Shown here piece after piece: positions 27,615 to 36,939 of a stretch of DNA of 64,000 bases; the stretch's first letter is position 1; every line of letters begins with the position of its first letter. Source of the stretch: Actinomycetes bacterium (GTDB lineage Bacteria > Actinomycetota > Acidimicrobiia > Acidimicrobiales > Acidimicrobiaceae); NCBI GenBank assembly GCA_021803345.1, contig JAJZLS010000088.1:1-64000 (forward strand). Direction: 5' to 3'. The notes under the pieces are model-generated. The model ran no database searches, was not told the DNA's origin, and saw only the letters and a list, made by a program, of their open reading frames with translations. Position numbers and translations under genes: made by a program.

Positions 27615-28985
27615 GTGGCTAATAGCAAGATGGAATCTTATCAAGGGCGAGCCGATGATATTTGTGATGTATTGATTGTTGGAGGAGGCTTTGGCGGTGT
27701 CTTCTGTGAGATCGAACTTGAATCGCATATGAAGCGTGCCCCGAAATCGGCCAGAAAGCCAAAAGTAATATTAGTTTCAGAGCAGAATTTTCTCCTTTTC
27801 TCTCCACTGCTTCCTGAAGCTGCATCGGGAACGTTAGAACCTAGGCATTGCGTAACTCCTATACGCCAGATTCTCAGATCTACCCAGCTTGTGTCTGGGA
27901 GAGTGACTTCAATAAACCGGGATTCCAAATTGGCAACGGTTACTGACGTCAAGGGAAGAACCCTGGTTATTGGTTATCAAACATTAGTTTTGGCTCCTGG
28001 ATCTGTGCCAAGTATTTTCCCGATACCAGGACTTATTGAACACGCTCATGGGTTCAAGAGTTTACCTGATGCTATTTGGCTGAGGAACAGACTTTTAGCT
28101 CAGTTGGAGGCAGCAGAATCGACCCACGATCCAGTTCAAAAGCGAGAGTTGTTGACGTTTACCTTCGTAGGCGGGGGTTATGCCGGCATTGAAGCATTGG
28201 CTGAGCTCGATTCTATGTCCAAGGAGGCGTGTGCTTTCTATCATAATGTTTCGCCTTCAGATTTTAGGTGGGTCATGATTGAAGGAACTTCTAGCCTTTT
28301 GCCCGGAATTAACGAGAAGCTGGCAAAGTACTCTGAGGTTCAACTACGCAAGCGGGGGGTCGAGTTCCATTTCAATACCCGGTTGGTTTCCTGCATCGAT
28401 AATGTGGTGGTGACTGATGACGGCTCAATTTCACCCTATAAATCCTCGACAATAATATGGACTGCAGGCCAACGTCCGAGTTTGTTGGCAAAAGAGTCAC
28501 GATTTCAAGTTGATGACCGGGGCAAGATTAATGTCGACGAATTTATGAGAGTAAACGGTGTGGAAGGGGTCTACGCGGTTGGCGACTGCGCCAATGTACC
28601 AGATCCAGATGGCGGTTACTGCCCAGGTACAGCTCAGCATGCAATGAGGCAGGGAAGAATAGCTGGACGAGGTGTTGCAGCTGATTTTGGTTTGGCTGTA
28701 AGGCGGCCATTTAATTATCGTACCCGTGGACTTGCTGTCACTCTGGGCAAAGGAGTTGGTACTGCTCAAATATTCGGTAAGACCTACACTGGCTGGGTGG
28801 CGTGGTGGATGGGCCGATCTTATCACTTGATCATGATGCCAGGTATTGCCAGGCGACTGCAGATACTTGGTGACTGGATGGTCGGAATGTTATTCGACCG
28901 AGATCTATCCGAGCTTGGCGATTTGGGCCATCCCGCCAGGTTGGACGAGCCTGTTTCCAAGGTGTTTCGGATGGTGCGGAAGTAA
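27615..28985 (+). CDS. NADH dehydrogenase type II-like FAD oxidoreductase
   Basis: 456 residues from GTG 27615, with GAGGCGG upstream. FAD motif VLIVGGGFGGVF at about residues 18-29, NAD(P) motif FTFVGGGYAGIEALAEL at about 185, and the second FAD motif GVYAVGDCANV. The C-terminus has hydrophobic/amphipathic stretches (WVAWWMGRSYHLIMMPG, LQILGDWMVGMLF), as in membrane-attached NDH-2, which passes NADH electrons to quinone without pumping protons. A related sulfide:quinone-type activity is not supported, because the two redox Cys are absent. Confidence 0.82.
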   Translation: MANSKMESYQGRADDICDVLIVGGGFGGVFCEIELESHMKRAPKSARKPKVILVSEQNFLLFSPLLPEAASGTLEPRHCVTPIRQILRSTQLVSGRVTSINRDSKLATVTDVKGRTLVIGYQTLVLAPGSVPSIFPIPGLIEHAHGFKSLPDAIWLRNRLLAQLEAAESTHDPVQKRELLTFTFVGGGYAGIEALAELDSMSKEACAFYHNVSPSDFRWVMIEGTSSLLPGINEKLAKYSEVQLRKRGVEFHFNTRLVSCIDNVVVTDDGSISPYKSSTIIWTAGQRPSLLAKESRFQVDDRGKINVDEFMRVNGVEGVYAVGDCANVPDPDGGYCPGTAQHAMRQGRIAGRGVAADFGLAVRRPFNYRTRGLAVTLGKGVGTAQIFGKTYTGWVAWWMGRSYHLIMMPGIARRLQILGDWMVGMLFDRDLSELGDLGHPARLDEPVSKVFRMVRK

Positions 28986-29146
28986 CTTTTTCCTCGAATT
29001 GGCAGGAGTGTGGGCCATAGCGTTAGGAACTTTTGACGGGCTATCCAAGGGTAGGCAATTCAGTGTTACAGGCCAATGATAAGTTAAGTTGACCCACCCC
29101 AAGATGCAGATAAGCAATTTATGTGCAATATGTGCTTGGGGTGAAC

Positions 29147-29968
29147 ATGATTACAAAATTATCACCTATAGACAGATACGGTATTGATTTAGAGGTCGCT
29201 GTTTCGGAACTCTCCAGTGGAGGAAACTGGCCATATTTACTGGAGCTTGCATCTCGATTCAGAAACTACAGCTCGATGAATCTTTTACTACTTTATTCTC
29301 AGGCGTCACGTCGCGGATTTATGCCCTCGCTGGTGGCCGGATATAGAAGTTGGCAGAGACTTGGAAGGCAGGTTGCAAAGGGAGAGAAAGCGCTTTATAT
29401 CTTTGCCCCAAATATTAAAAAGCCACCAGATGATTGTGCCACCGATAATGTTCTGGTTACTGATCAGTTGGTAGGGTTCAGACTTGTTTCTGTATTTGAT
29501 TTAAGTCAAACAACCGGTAAAGATCTTCCATTGCTACCGGAGCCAAAACTGCTGAGCTCAAATGATGACGAACTTTATCCGGTAGTTCACAAATTATGTG
29601 AACATCTAAGGAAATTGGGATTCGAAGTAGGATTTCAAAGACTCTATGAGGTGAATGGTTTGACCGATTTTGCTAAGCGAAAGGTGCAGATCAGGTCGGA
29701 TGTATCAGTGGGGCAAAAACTAAAGACGCTGATTCATGAGCTCGGGCACGTTATTCTTCATATGAATCGTGTGGTATCTCGGGAGCAGGCTGAGATTGAA
29801 GCTGAGAGTTGCGCATACCTAGTATGCAGAGCCTTGGGGGTGGATAGCTCTTCATACTCATTTCCGTATGTAGCACGTTGGGCCAGAGGCGATTGTAAAA
29901 AGATTGCCGAAATGATGGATAATATTAAAAATTGTGCCGAGCATATAATTCTGGAGTTGGGGTGCTGA
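29147..29968 (+). CDS. ArdC-like domain + ImmA/IrrE-type zinc metallopeptidase
   Basis: 273 residues from ATG 29147, chosen for GGGGTGA at 29138-29144; upstream GTG 29123 is less likely. Residues about 30-90 match the ArdC/DUF1738-like N-terminal domain (FRNYSSMNLLLLYSQA, then YRSWQRLGRQVAKGEKALYI), which binds single-stranded DNA in antirestriction proteins. The zinc motif HELGH is at about residues 197-201, with the third ligand in EIEAESCAY. Such fusions are usual in plasmid and phage antirestriction proteins but also occur in chromosomes. It is followed after three bases by the DUF3293 gene. Confidence 0.8.
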   Translation: MITKLSPIDRYGIDLEVAVSELSSGGNWPYLLELASRFRNYSSMNLLLLYSQASRRGFMPSLVAGYRSWQRLGRQVAKGEKALYIFAPNIKKPPDDCATDNVLVTDQLVGFRLVSVFDLSQTTGKDLPLLPEPKLLSSNDDELYPVVHKLCEHLRKLGFEVGFQRLYEVNGLTDFAKRKVQIRSDVSVGQKLKTLIHELGHVILHMNRVVSREQAEIEAESCAYLVCRALGVDSSSYSFPYVARWARGDCKKIAEMMDNIKNCAEHIILELGC

Positions 29969-29971
29969 GGT

Positions 29972-30409
29972 ATGGACGTTACTCCGCAGTTGATTGAAAT
30001 TTGGAAGAAATCAATCATAGAAATCAAATTACCTAGTAGATGGGCCCCCATTTGGGATGGAGCCAATCTTTATGCAAATAATTTACCCCCCGATCTCAAT
30101 GGCAAGATGATGTATGTGATTACCGCATATAACCCAGGGAGTGAGGTACGGACCGATCAAGAGAACCTGGATGCCGACCGTCAGCTTCGAACACGGGTGG
30201 AGAAAATCCCTTTTGCAAACTGGCTTGAAAGTGTAGGGCGTTCTCTTTCAGGTTCCCACGCGGAGTACGGTTACGCTGTGTATGGTATAGATAAGGAAGT
30301 GGCAGACAAGCTGTCAGAGGAATTCGGTCAGATTGGCTACTATGGCTTTTCTAAGTCGGGTATGGCGATTTATGTAAAGGATCAAGAAGACGGATTCATA
30401 CCTGTCTAA
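29972..30409 (+). CDS. DUF3293 family protein
   Basis: 145 residues. The AYNPGSEVRTDQENLDADRQLR stretch, the following W-L-E-S-V-G segment and the C-terminal EEFGQIGYYGFSKSGMAIYV match the DUF3293 pattern. Function unknown. Probably cotranscribed with the metallopeptidase gene just upstream. Confidence 0.7.
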   Translation: MDVTPQLIEIWKKSIIEIKLPSRWAPIWDGANLYANNLPPDLNGKMMYVITAYNPGSEVRTDQENLDADRQLRTRVEKIPFANWLESVGRSLSGSHAEYGYAVYGIDKEVADKLSEEFGQIGYYGFSKSGMAIYVKDQEDGFIPV

Positions 30410-30448
30410 TTTTCCAACTGAATTCAGTTAGATTCTTGTTGCGCACAA

Positions 30449-31288
30449 CTAACGATTGTTGCGGTTGGAATCAATTATTTTTTCAATAAATACGGCTACA
30501 CCATTGTCAAGGTTTGAAGGAACTATCCAGTTCGCCCTTAATTTTGCTTCAGCGTTTGCATTTGAAGGGACAGCTGAGACTGTTACCCATTCCAGCATTG
30601 GCACATCATTGGAGTTATCTCCAATAGCTGCAACTTCGTCACTTGCGATATCTAGTAGTTTTGTAGCAAACGCCAGACCCGTCGCTTTCGATATCCCGGT
30701 CGCCTGAAAGTCAACCCAATCTGCGCCAGCACTGGTAATGTCAGCAAGGTTGTGGCACTGTTGGTATGCCCGGTCCTTGAGCTCTCGGTGTGGTATCGTC
30801 GGGTGCCGGCAAATAATCTTGGTGACGGGTTCTGAAATTTCGTTTAGTATTTCGTCGATGGGATCAGCCGTCAATCCTGGCAAAGGAGTTGGGAAAAACC
30901 CTTTTTCGGATATGAAATTATCTAATTTTTCTATAGCAAAAATTATCCCGGGCATCTCCGTTTTGAGCTTTGAGATGATCGAGATTGCATTTATTAACTC
31001 GATAGGTTGGTGATAGAGGAGTTCTTTTGTCTTAACGTCATAAACCGCTGCCCCATTTTGGCAGATTGCGAGCGGCCCCAGTCCGCTTTTAAGCGAGATG
31101 GCTTGCGTGGACCTGATCGATCTAGCAGTACTGGCAATAGTTAGAATTCCCGCATTGTTGGCATTTTTGATAGCCTGAAGATTTATGTCAGACACATGGC
31201 CAAAGCTGTCTAGAAGGGTGCCATCCAGATCAGTTGCAATGAGTTTTATATTTTGCAGGCCACTGGAAGGGTCCCTATCTCCGGTCAT
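30449..31288 (-). CDS. Cof-type HAD hydrolase
   Basis: 279 residues from ATG 31288. This start is preferred to the longer frame because it overlaps the stop of the upstream lipoprotein gene as ATGA. HAD motifs: ATDLDGTLLDS (nucleophile Asp), then ASTARS as motif II (Thr in place of the common Gly) and GDNSNDVPMLEW (motif IV, metal binding), with a C2-type cap between. Such enzymes dephosphorylate sugar phosphates or flavin nucleotides. Confidence 0.87.
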   Translation of the reverse strand: MTGDRDPSSGLQNIKLIATDLDGTLLDSFGHVSDINLQAIKNANNAGILTIASTARSIRSTQAISLKSGLGPLAICQNGAAVYDVKTKELLYHQPIELINAISIISKLKTEMPGIIFAIEKLDNFISEKGFFPTPLPGLTADPIDEILNEISEPVTKIICRHPTIPHRELKDRAYQQCHNLADITSAGADWVDFQATGISKATGLAFATKLLDIASDEVAAIGDNSNDVPMLEWVTVSAVPSNANAEAKLRANWIVPSNLDNGVAVFIEKIIDSNRNNR

Positions 31289-31731
31289 TGTGAAGGGTTC
31301 ACTTTTACATTCGCTGGAGGCACGTAACCTCCTGGAACTTGCTGGCCAGGAGCGGTTGGCAGAATCTGCCTGCATTCTCGCGTGAGTGCATTTACCAGCA
31401 GTTTTTCTGGTACTCTATTTGATTCGGAGAGAGTGGCCTTTAATGCCTGGTATTCAAGGTTGGAACCGGAGGCAATTGCAGCAAGAGGCAAGGCATTTCT
31501 GAGCATAGTGAGAGCTTTTGCTTTATCCTGGGCGGATTGAGCGGGATTTGCTTCAATCGTTGCCGTCCGATAGGTGGCTAGGGAATTATTTACGATGCCG
31601 CAGGCTTTCTTGGCATTTGCACCAGCAGACGCTCCGCATGAAGACAGAAAAACACCACTAATGAAAAGCAATAGTGCGAAGAGGTAGAAACTTGTGCGGG
31701 AAGGGGTGAACTTTTCTATTCTCCGGTCCAT
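31285..31731 (-). CDS. Putative lipoprotein
   Basis: 148 residues. N-terminal positive region, a hydrophobic helix (residues about 14-28), and a lipobox L29-S-S-C32, so it is predicted to be exported and lipidated at Cys32. The rest is Ala-rich and helical with no recognised domain. Overlaps both neighbours: its stop with the HAD start, and its start with the end of the 197-aa gene (16 bases). Confidence 0.7.
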   Translation of the reverse strand: MDRRIEKFTPSRTSFYLFALLLFISGVFLSSCGASAGANAKKACGIVNNSLATYRTATIEANPAQSAQDKAKALTMLRNALPLAAIASGSNLEYQALKATLSESNRVPEKLLVNALTRECRQILPTAPGQQVPGGYVPPANVKVNPSQ

Positions 31732-32309
31732 TTGACTGTTTTGGCAAGCAGGAATTTTGAAATCTCAAGGCACTTATCTAGAGTAGGGCAAATTGTGTCT
31801 TCTCCTGAGTACAGCTGGGCTAACGAGATACTTGTCCTACCTACGACTGCCACTTTACGTACCGGAGAATCTGTAGGCGATGCAGTGGTGTCTATTGCGC
31901 TTACCTCAAGTGGCAGATCCACACCACCTATCGCGGAGAGGTCGATTGCCAGTCGAAGCAGATCGGCATCTTTGTCAGCAGGAGGGAGCTCCCACGTAAA
32001 TGAAAGAAGAATATGGTATGAATCCTCCGGGGTCTCATCGTCGCTCATTAACGCAGCTTGGTCTTCAAATGCCAGAATAATCCGCGGCTCTACATCGAGA
32101 TTAAGATGAAGATCAAGGGGTTCACCACAGGCATCTTCGGGGTGCAGATCAACTTCCCAGGCCTGTCGCATTGAATAAGTCTCAACAAAGTGCCGCTCGT
32201 CGTGGACATGAAAACCGTGTTCCATTGCGTGGTCTTTTAGTTCTGTAACGAATCCTGGTATGTCCACTGCTGCCATATGTAAGTAGTCTAGCGTCATTTC
32301 GGAGCTCAT
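31716..32309 (-). CDS. Hypothetical protein (197 aa)
   Basis: Not recognised. Acidic protein without a signal peptide or membrane helix. It ends within the lipoprotein gene and heads a three-gene minus-strand unit (this gene, lipoprotein, HAD hydrolase). The 84-base gap to the divergent gene at 32394 must hold both promoters. Confidence 0.7.
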   Translation of the reverse strand: MSSEMTLDYLHMAAVDIPGFVTELKDHAMEHGFHVHDERHFVETYSMRQAWEVDLHPEDACGEPLDLHLNLDVEPRIILAFEDQAALMSDDETPEDSYHILLSFTWELPPADKDADLLRLAIDLSAIGGVDLPLEVSAIDTTASPTDSPVRKVAVVGRTSISLAQLYSGEDTICPTLDKCLEISKFLLAKTVKWTGE

Positions 32310-32393
32310 GAGAGATCGATAGTAGATAAATCTAATTTATAACTACATCCCTGGAATCCAATTAAGTTCCCAAGCTGCAATAATGTATTTAGT

Positions 32394-33269
32394 ATGAGTA
32401 GCGAGACAAACGATCTGGGTTTATTTGGTCCACATTCCGTCGTATGGCAGGTGCATGCCAGTTCTGCCGGATGGGTAGGCGGAATACGGGCACTTTTACT
32501 ACAGGCCTTAGAACCTCGTGCCATGGCCGGAGTGTCTCAGTTTTCAAGTTTCAATGATGATGTCTGGGCCCGGTTTGCCAGTACGAGCGAATTCCTAATG
32601 ACTGTCAGCTATCGTCCAAGGAAAGAGGCTGAGGCAGCCACAGAAAAGGTAAGGGAAATTCATAGGAAAGTTCGTGGAATTGACAATGTTAGTCGGCAAT
32701 ATTTTAGCGCAGACGATCCTTACTTATTGGCATACGTTCACAATTGTCTAGTGGATTCACTTTTGGAGTCTTACTGCAGCCTTAAGCCAAAGTTATCTGC
32801 AGAGGATAGGGATCAATATGTTAAGGAAATGTCACTATTAGCGCAGATGATTGGCGCAGATATGGACAATATCCCTTTGACCGCAGCTTCAGTCCGAAGA
32901 TGGTTAGAAACCCGAGAAGGTTTGTGTCTTACTCGGGAGGCGAAATCAGCTTCAGAAGCGCTGAGAGATATGAATGTACCAGCTTTGGCAGCACCATTGT
33001 GGTCAGTCGCCTGGAACGCTTCTCTGGCGGTACTTCCTGATTATGCCTCCGCAATCTATGGTTTTCAGCTTAGCCAATCGCAAAAGGTGGGATATCTGGA
33101 AGTAGCTAAGTTTGTTTCGATGACAATGGAGGTTTTGCTCCCGAGTCATCCTTATTTTAGAGAAGCGAAATATGCTTATTATCGTTCCTATAGACAAACG
33201 GGGTCTCGAGGCATGAACTTTTTTGCGACAAGTTGTAAGGATCTATTTGAAGTCATGACGACGGTTTAG
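32394..33269 (+). CDS. Oxygenase MpaB/latex-clearing family protein (DUF2236)
   Basis: 291 residues. DUF2236 features: VVWQVHASSAGWVGGIRALLLQALEPRAMAGV near the start, Y-R-P-x-x-E-A-E-A, H-R-K-V-R-G, and the ADDPYLLAYVHNCLVDSLL segment whose His is a heme ligand candidate. Family members are heme-type oxygenase-like proteins (MpaB, latex-clearing protein); the natural role here is unknown. It is followed by an inositol-phosphatase-like gene after one base. Confidence 0.82.
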   Translation: MSSETNDLGLFGPHSVVWQVHASSAGWVGGIRALLLQALEPRAMAGVSQFSSFNDDVWARFASTSEFLMTVSYRPRKEAEAATEKVREIHRKVRGIDNVSRQYFSADDPYLLAYVHNCLVDSLLESYCSLKPKLSAEDRDQYVKEMSLLAQMIGADMDNIPLTAASVRRWLETREGLCLTREAKSASEALRDMNVPALAAPLWSVAWNASLAVLPDYASAIYGFQLSQSQKVGYLEVAKFVSMTMEVLLPSHPYFREAKYAYYRSYRQTGSRGMNFFATSCKDLFEVMTTV

Positions 33270-33270
33270 G

Positions 33271-34035
33271 TTGACAGGTTCACCGGAATATCAAGAGATA
33301 TTGTCAACTTTGTTTTCTGTCGCAGATGCTGTCGAGGCGCGTGTTTCTGCTAATGCTTCCTGGAAAGGGACAGACGGCCACGTTGGCCAATTCCAAGCTG
33401 ATATCGACGCCGATGAAGCCGCTAGATCAATACTCATCAATAACGGATACACAATCTTTTCGGAGGAATCGGGATTTTCGGAATCGAGCAAACTCAAAGA
33501 TAGCCAAATCGTTGTGGTGATTGATCCAGTTGACGGGTCCACCAATGCCTCACGCGGAATCCCTTTTTTTGCCGTGTCTCTCTGTGCATTAGTTCAGGGA
33601 AGGCCAGTTGTCTCTGTTGTACGGAATTTGGCCAATGGGGACACTTATCACGCTGAGATTGGGAACGGAAGTTTCAAGAATGGGAAAAAGATTTCAGTTT
33701 CTGGCCAGACTATGATTTCACGCTCAATTGTGGCTACAAATGGATATTCAAAGTCTCATCTTGGGTGGGAACAGTATCGGGCGTTTGGTTCGGCGGCACT
33801 TGAATTATGTATGGTGGCCGAGGGTTCTCTGGATGCATTTATTGACCTTTCTGAATCAGCACTCGGAAGCTGGGATGTTTTAGGTGGCGCACTTATATGT
33901 ATGTTGGCTGGCGCTCATATTATTGGTTTGGCTGATTTCAATTTTTCGCGCTTTGATCTGAGTAAGCGGTGGAGAGTGGTAGCTGCCGGATCTGAGCAGC
34001 TTGCCAGCGACTTATCAAATAGAGCCTGGAGATAG
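33271..34035 (+). CDS. Inositol monophosphatase family protein
   Basis: 254 residues from TTG 33271, one base after the previous stop. Metal-binding motifs are present: SEESG, the signature DPVDGSTN, and the C-terminal GSWDVLGGALI. The family covers inositol-, fructose-1,6-bis- and histidinol-phosphatases; the shorter N-terminus and the simple motif set do not decide among them. Confidence 0.85.
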   Translation: MTGSPEYQEILSTLFSVADAVEARVSANASWKGTDGHVGQFQADIDADEAARSILINNGYTIFSEESGFSESSKLKDSQIVVVIDPVDGSTNASRGIPFFAVSLCALVQGRPVVSVVRNLANGDTYHAEIGNGSFKNGKKISVSGQTMISRSIVATNGYSKSHLGWEQYRAFGSAALELCMVAEGSLDAFIDLSESALGSWDVLGGALICMLAGAHIIGLADFNFSRFDLSKRWRVVAAGSEQLASDLSNRAWR

Positions 34036-34085
34036 CACATTTGTGGCAGGTTCTTATTGTTGAGTTGCTAGTCTTTATTTGCTTA

Positions 34086-34162
34086 GGGCGCTTAGCTCAG
34101 TTGGCTAGAGCAGCTGGCTTACAACCAGCAGGTCGTGGGTTCGAGTCCCTCAGCGCCCACCA
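34086..34162 (+). tRNA. tRNA-Val (anticodon TAC)
   Basis: A full cloverleaf: acceptor arm GGGCGCT/AGCGCCC, D-arm with TTGGCTAGAG, anticodon arm GCTGG/CCAGC with loop CTTACAA (anticodon TAC at 34120-34122), and T-arm with GGTTCGAGTCC. The CCA end is encoded in the DNA. Reads Val codon GTA and, with wobble, others. Confidence 0.97.
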
Positions 34163-34623
34163 GGTCAGAGCACATTTTCTCCCTTCCGCTTGACAAGCAG
34201 TACATAAAAGGTCCGTATATTTGCCGCGGGAACTGCGTTATGGAATAAAAATCCTTCTTTGCCGCACCTCTATTACTTCGACCGTCGGATAAAAATTAGC
34301 TTTATCCCGATATCTAAAATCCAGCAGTTTCCTTTCTGTCGCTGGAGGTGGTATCTGGTATCTCCACTAAACAGCGAAAGCCCTTGGTGCAGCCCGTCTC
34401 TGCACTGCCGATAGCCGAAGTTACTTGAATCAAGGGTTTTGGCGAAGAATTAGCCATTGCAGTACAAGGAGTTCATAGTTGGCTCCCGACTGTAAAAGCC
34501 ACTATAGAGAGGGATATCTAATGGGGATCTCAACTAGTAGGTCAATTGGCCCGATAATCATAAGTGACCGGTAGGGCGAAAATAATTTGATTGACGGAAA
34601 TCAATCAGCGCAAGGAGGTGCGA
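34163..34623. other. Structured leader region before a glycosyltransferase gene
   Basis: About 460 bases with no gene but many inverted repeats. GGATAAA (34287-34293) pairs with TTTATCC (34301-34307). TGGAG/CTCCA surround 34345-34365. CCCTTG (34381-34386) pairs with CAAGGG (34431-34436), enclosing GTGCAG/CTGCAC (34387-34392 and 34400-34405) and a GCCGATAGCCGAAG loop. This could be an untranslated leader with an RNA control element for the glycosyltransferase locus, but I could not match it to a known riboswitch class. Confidence 0.35.
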
Positions 34624-36666
34624 ATGTTGTCGACAGATATTGCTTATCAATCCGTTGCGCTGGATGTTGAACCGACCTTATTATGGGATCCTATACATAT
34701 TGATGTCAGCATTGTGATTCCATGCTTTAACAACGCGATGATGACTCGCCAATGTCTCAAAAATTTAAATGAAAACACGGACCCGAAAGTCTATGAAATC
34801 ATCCTTGTCGACGACGCCTCCACCGATGCTACAAAAACTATCGAGTCGAGTCCTGACAGTTGGATAAGAGTAGTGCGTAATTCCGAAAATCTTGGTTTTG
34901 GAATTTCCTGCAATAACGGGGCTCAGATAGCCCGCGCGGAGATAATCATATTTTTAAATAATGATGCATTTGTCATGCCGCACTGGCTTGAACCACTTCT
35001 TCAGTGTTTCGCTGAGGATTCTCTCCTTGGAGCAGTACAACCTAAGCTTTTGTCCCGAGACGGCGTTATTGGTGATGCCGGAGGATTGATGTTCGCTGAT
35101 GGGCGGGCGTGGAATTATGGTAAGGGGCAAAATGTTATTGATGCCCCATTGGTAAATACGAGGAGAGTTCCCGACTATGTAAGTGGAGCTTGTCTGGCTG
35201 TCAGAAAGGAAGCATTTCTAAGCGTTGGTGGCTTTGATCCAATTTATGCGCCAGCGTATTTCGAGGATAAAGATCTTTCGTTCGCCCTTCAGGAGAAAGG
35301 ATGGAAGCTCCTCTACGAACCCTCTTCTTTGGTAGTGCATATCGAAGGAGCTACTGCGGGAACTGATATCGGGCAGGGCGTGAAAAAATACCAAGCCCTG
35401 AACGAAGTGAAGTTCAGGGAGAAATGGAGTGAACAGCTTAAGGGGCGTCCGCATCTTGACCCTGCAATTGTGGATCGTTGGGCCTTTAGATCGGTGGGCC
35501 AGTTTCCTGGGTTAGTTCATTACCCTAGAACAGGAAGCTTAAGGAACATATTAGTTATAACCGAATCCCCACCGGGTTTCGACAAGTCCGCTGGAGGCAA
35601 ACGAATGTTCGAAATGTTGAAACGCCTTAGGGATTTGGGTCATTCCGTGGGTTTGATTGCCGTGATGGGTATTGAGAGGAAATATGTATCTCATCTGTCC
35701 AGTTTTGGCATTCCAAGTTTTGGTGGTGACCCAAATAATCCACAATTTAATAATCCCGGTTACTTAGCAAGTCACAGGCCTTCGCTACAAAAGCTCTTGG
35801 TTAGTGGTGGTTATGACACTGTTATTATTTCACCTTGGACGATGGGAGAATGGGTTATCTCTGATATCAGGGGTTCCGCTCCATATGTGAAGGTCATTCT
35901 CGATACTTGCGATGTCCATTTTCTGCGTTTGGAGAGAGAATTGGCTCTTCTGGGAACTTCTGCTGACGAGGTTGCGTTTCTTAAGGATAGAGAACTCGAG
36001 GTTTATAGACAGAGTGATGCGCTGGTTTGTGCGAGCGAACCCGATGCCGAGATTCTTAGTACGTACTTACCAGATGCCAAGATATTTACTGTTCCTATTT
36101 GTCACGAACTAGAAGATTCTGGACCAGGATTTGAAAGTAGGCACGGTCTGCTATTTGTCGGCAATTTTCTACATCCACCAAACGCGGATGCACTTCGATG
36201 GTGGAGGAAAGCGATAATGGATCGTCTTAATGTGAATGACCCCGATAACTGGCTTACCGTGGTAGGCAATGATCCAGCAGGGATTTCGCGGGCGGCATCC
36301 GGCAGAGGAGTAAAGGCGTTTGGTGCTGTCGAGAAATTAGATTTGTTTTACCATGGAGCCCAGATTGCTGTTGCACCGCTGAGGTATGGTGCGGGAATGA
36401 AGGGCAAGGTGGCAGAGGCTCTCAGTTTTGGAACTCCACTGATAGCATCCCCTATAGCAGTTGAGGGTATGAACCTAACCAACAGAGATAATGTTTTAAT
36501 TGCTGAGTCTGCTGATGACTTTGCTAACGCTATTAAAGATTTGAGAAACGATATTTCTTTATGGCGGCACGTGAGGATGGAAGGTAGAAATCATATAGAA
36601 AGATACTTTGGTCCAGGTGAAATGCGATATCGAGTAGACAAGCTCATAGAGGGCGTATGGAAATAG
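34624..36666 (+). CDS. Two-domain glycosyltransferase (GT2 + GT4)
   Basis: 680 residues from ATG 34624, placed by the strong AAGGAGGTG at 34612-34620; an earlier TTG at 34591 is in frame but less likely. Residues about 20-260 are a rhamnosyltransferase-like GT2 domain (VSIVIPCFNN, VDDASTDAT, FLNNDA for the metal motif, YFEDKDLSFALQEKGW). From about 300 comes a GT4-type domain (RNILVITESPPGFDKSAGGKRM, then FVGNFLHPPNADAL and YGAGMKGKVAEALSFGTPLI). Cytoplasmic, soluble. Same gene neighbourhood as the 36940 gene; likely builds a surface or flagellar glycan. Confidence 0.88.
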   Translation: MLSTDIAYQSVALDVEPTLLWDPIHIDVSIVIPCFNNAMMTRQCLKNLNENTDPKVYEIILVDDASTDATKTIESSPDSWIRVVRNSENLGFGISCNNGAQIARAEIIIFLNNDAFVMPHWLEPLLQCFAEDSLLGAVQPKLLSRDGVIGDAGGLMFADGRAWNYGKGQNVIDAPLVNTRRVPDYVSGACLAVRKEAFLSVGGFDPIYAPAYFEDKDLSFALQEKGWKLLYEPSSLVVHIEGATAGTDIGQGVKKYQALNEVKFREKWSEQLKGRPHLDPAIVDRWAFRSVGQFPGLVHYPRTGSLRNILVITESPPGFDKSAGGKRMFEMLKRLRDLGHSVGLIAVMGIERKYVSHLSSFGIPSFGGDPNNPQFNNPGYLASHRPSLQKLLVSGGYDTVIISPWTMGEWVISDIRGSAPYVKVILDTCDVHFLRLERELALLGTSADEVAFLKDRELEVYRQSDALVCASEPDAEILSTYLPDAKIFTVPICHELEDSGPGFESRHGLLFVGNFLHPPNADALRWWRKAIMDRLNVNDPDNWLTVVGNDPAGISRAASGRGVKAFGAVEKLDLFYHGAQIAVAPLRYGAGMKGKVAEALSFGTPLIASPIAVEGMNLTNRDNVLIAESADDFANAIKDLRNDISLWRHVRMEGRNHIERYFGPGEMRYRVDKLIEGVWK

Positions 36667-36734
36667 GATGGTGCTACTTTCTTCTTTCGGATGATTTAGT
36701 GCCTGTCGACGATTTGCATTCATTTTTATTACTA

Positions 36735-36772
36735 AGTTATCGGCCGCCACCAATAGTTGACGGCCGATAACT
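36735..36772. repeat. Perfect 12-bp inverted repeat
   Basis: Arms AGTTATCGGCCG (36735-36746) and CGGCCGATAACT (36761-36772), spacer 14 bases. It is in the gap after the GT2+GT4 gene. There is no T-run after either arm, so a simple terminator is not obvious; it may be a transcript-end hairpin or a protein-binding site. Confidence 0.6.
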
Positions 36773-36939
36773 GGACCAAAGTATTTGGACGCATTGACAG
36801 TGATGAGTACCACTGTAATGTTCCGTAAGGAATGCGATAATGCTGGAGATGACGTCGATTAACGTGCCAATGATTTTGCACTGAGGCAAATCTAGTCTAT
36901 CGGGGTCAATTCGCATCACTTTATGGTCGTAAATAGGGT

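Noticed and set aside
34281..34440. c-di-GMP-I (GEMM) riboswitch
   Set aside because: Only short pieces resemble the consensus; the P1 and P2 elements are not found.
36735..36772. Sigma-28 promoter within the inverted repeat
   Set aside because: GCCGATAA is present on both strands but no TAAA at the proper upstream distance.
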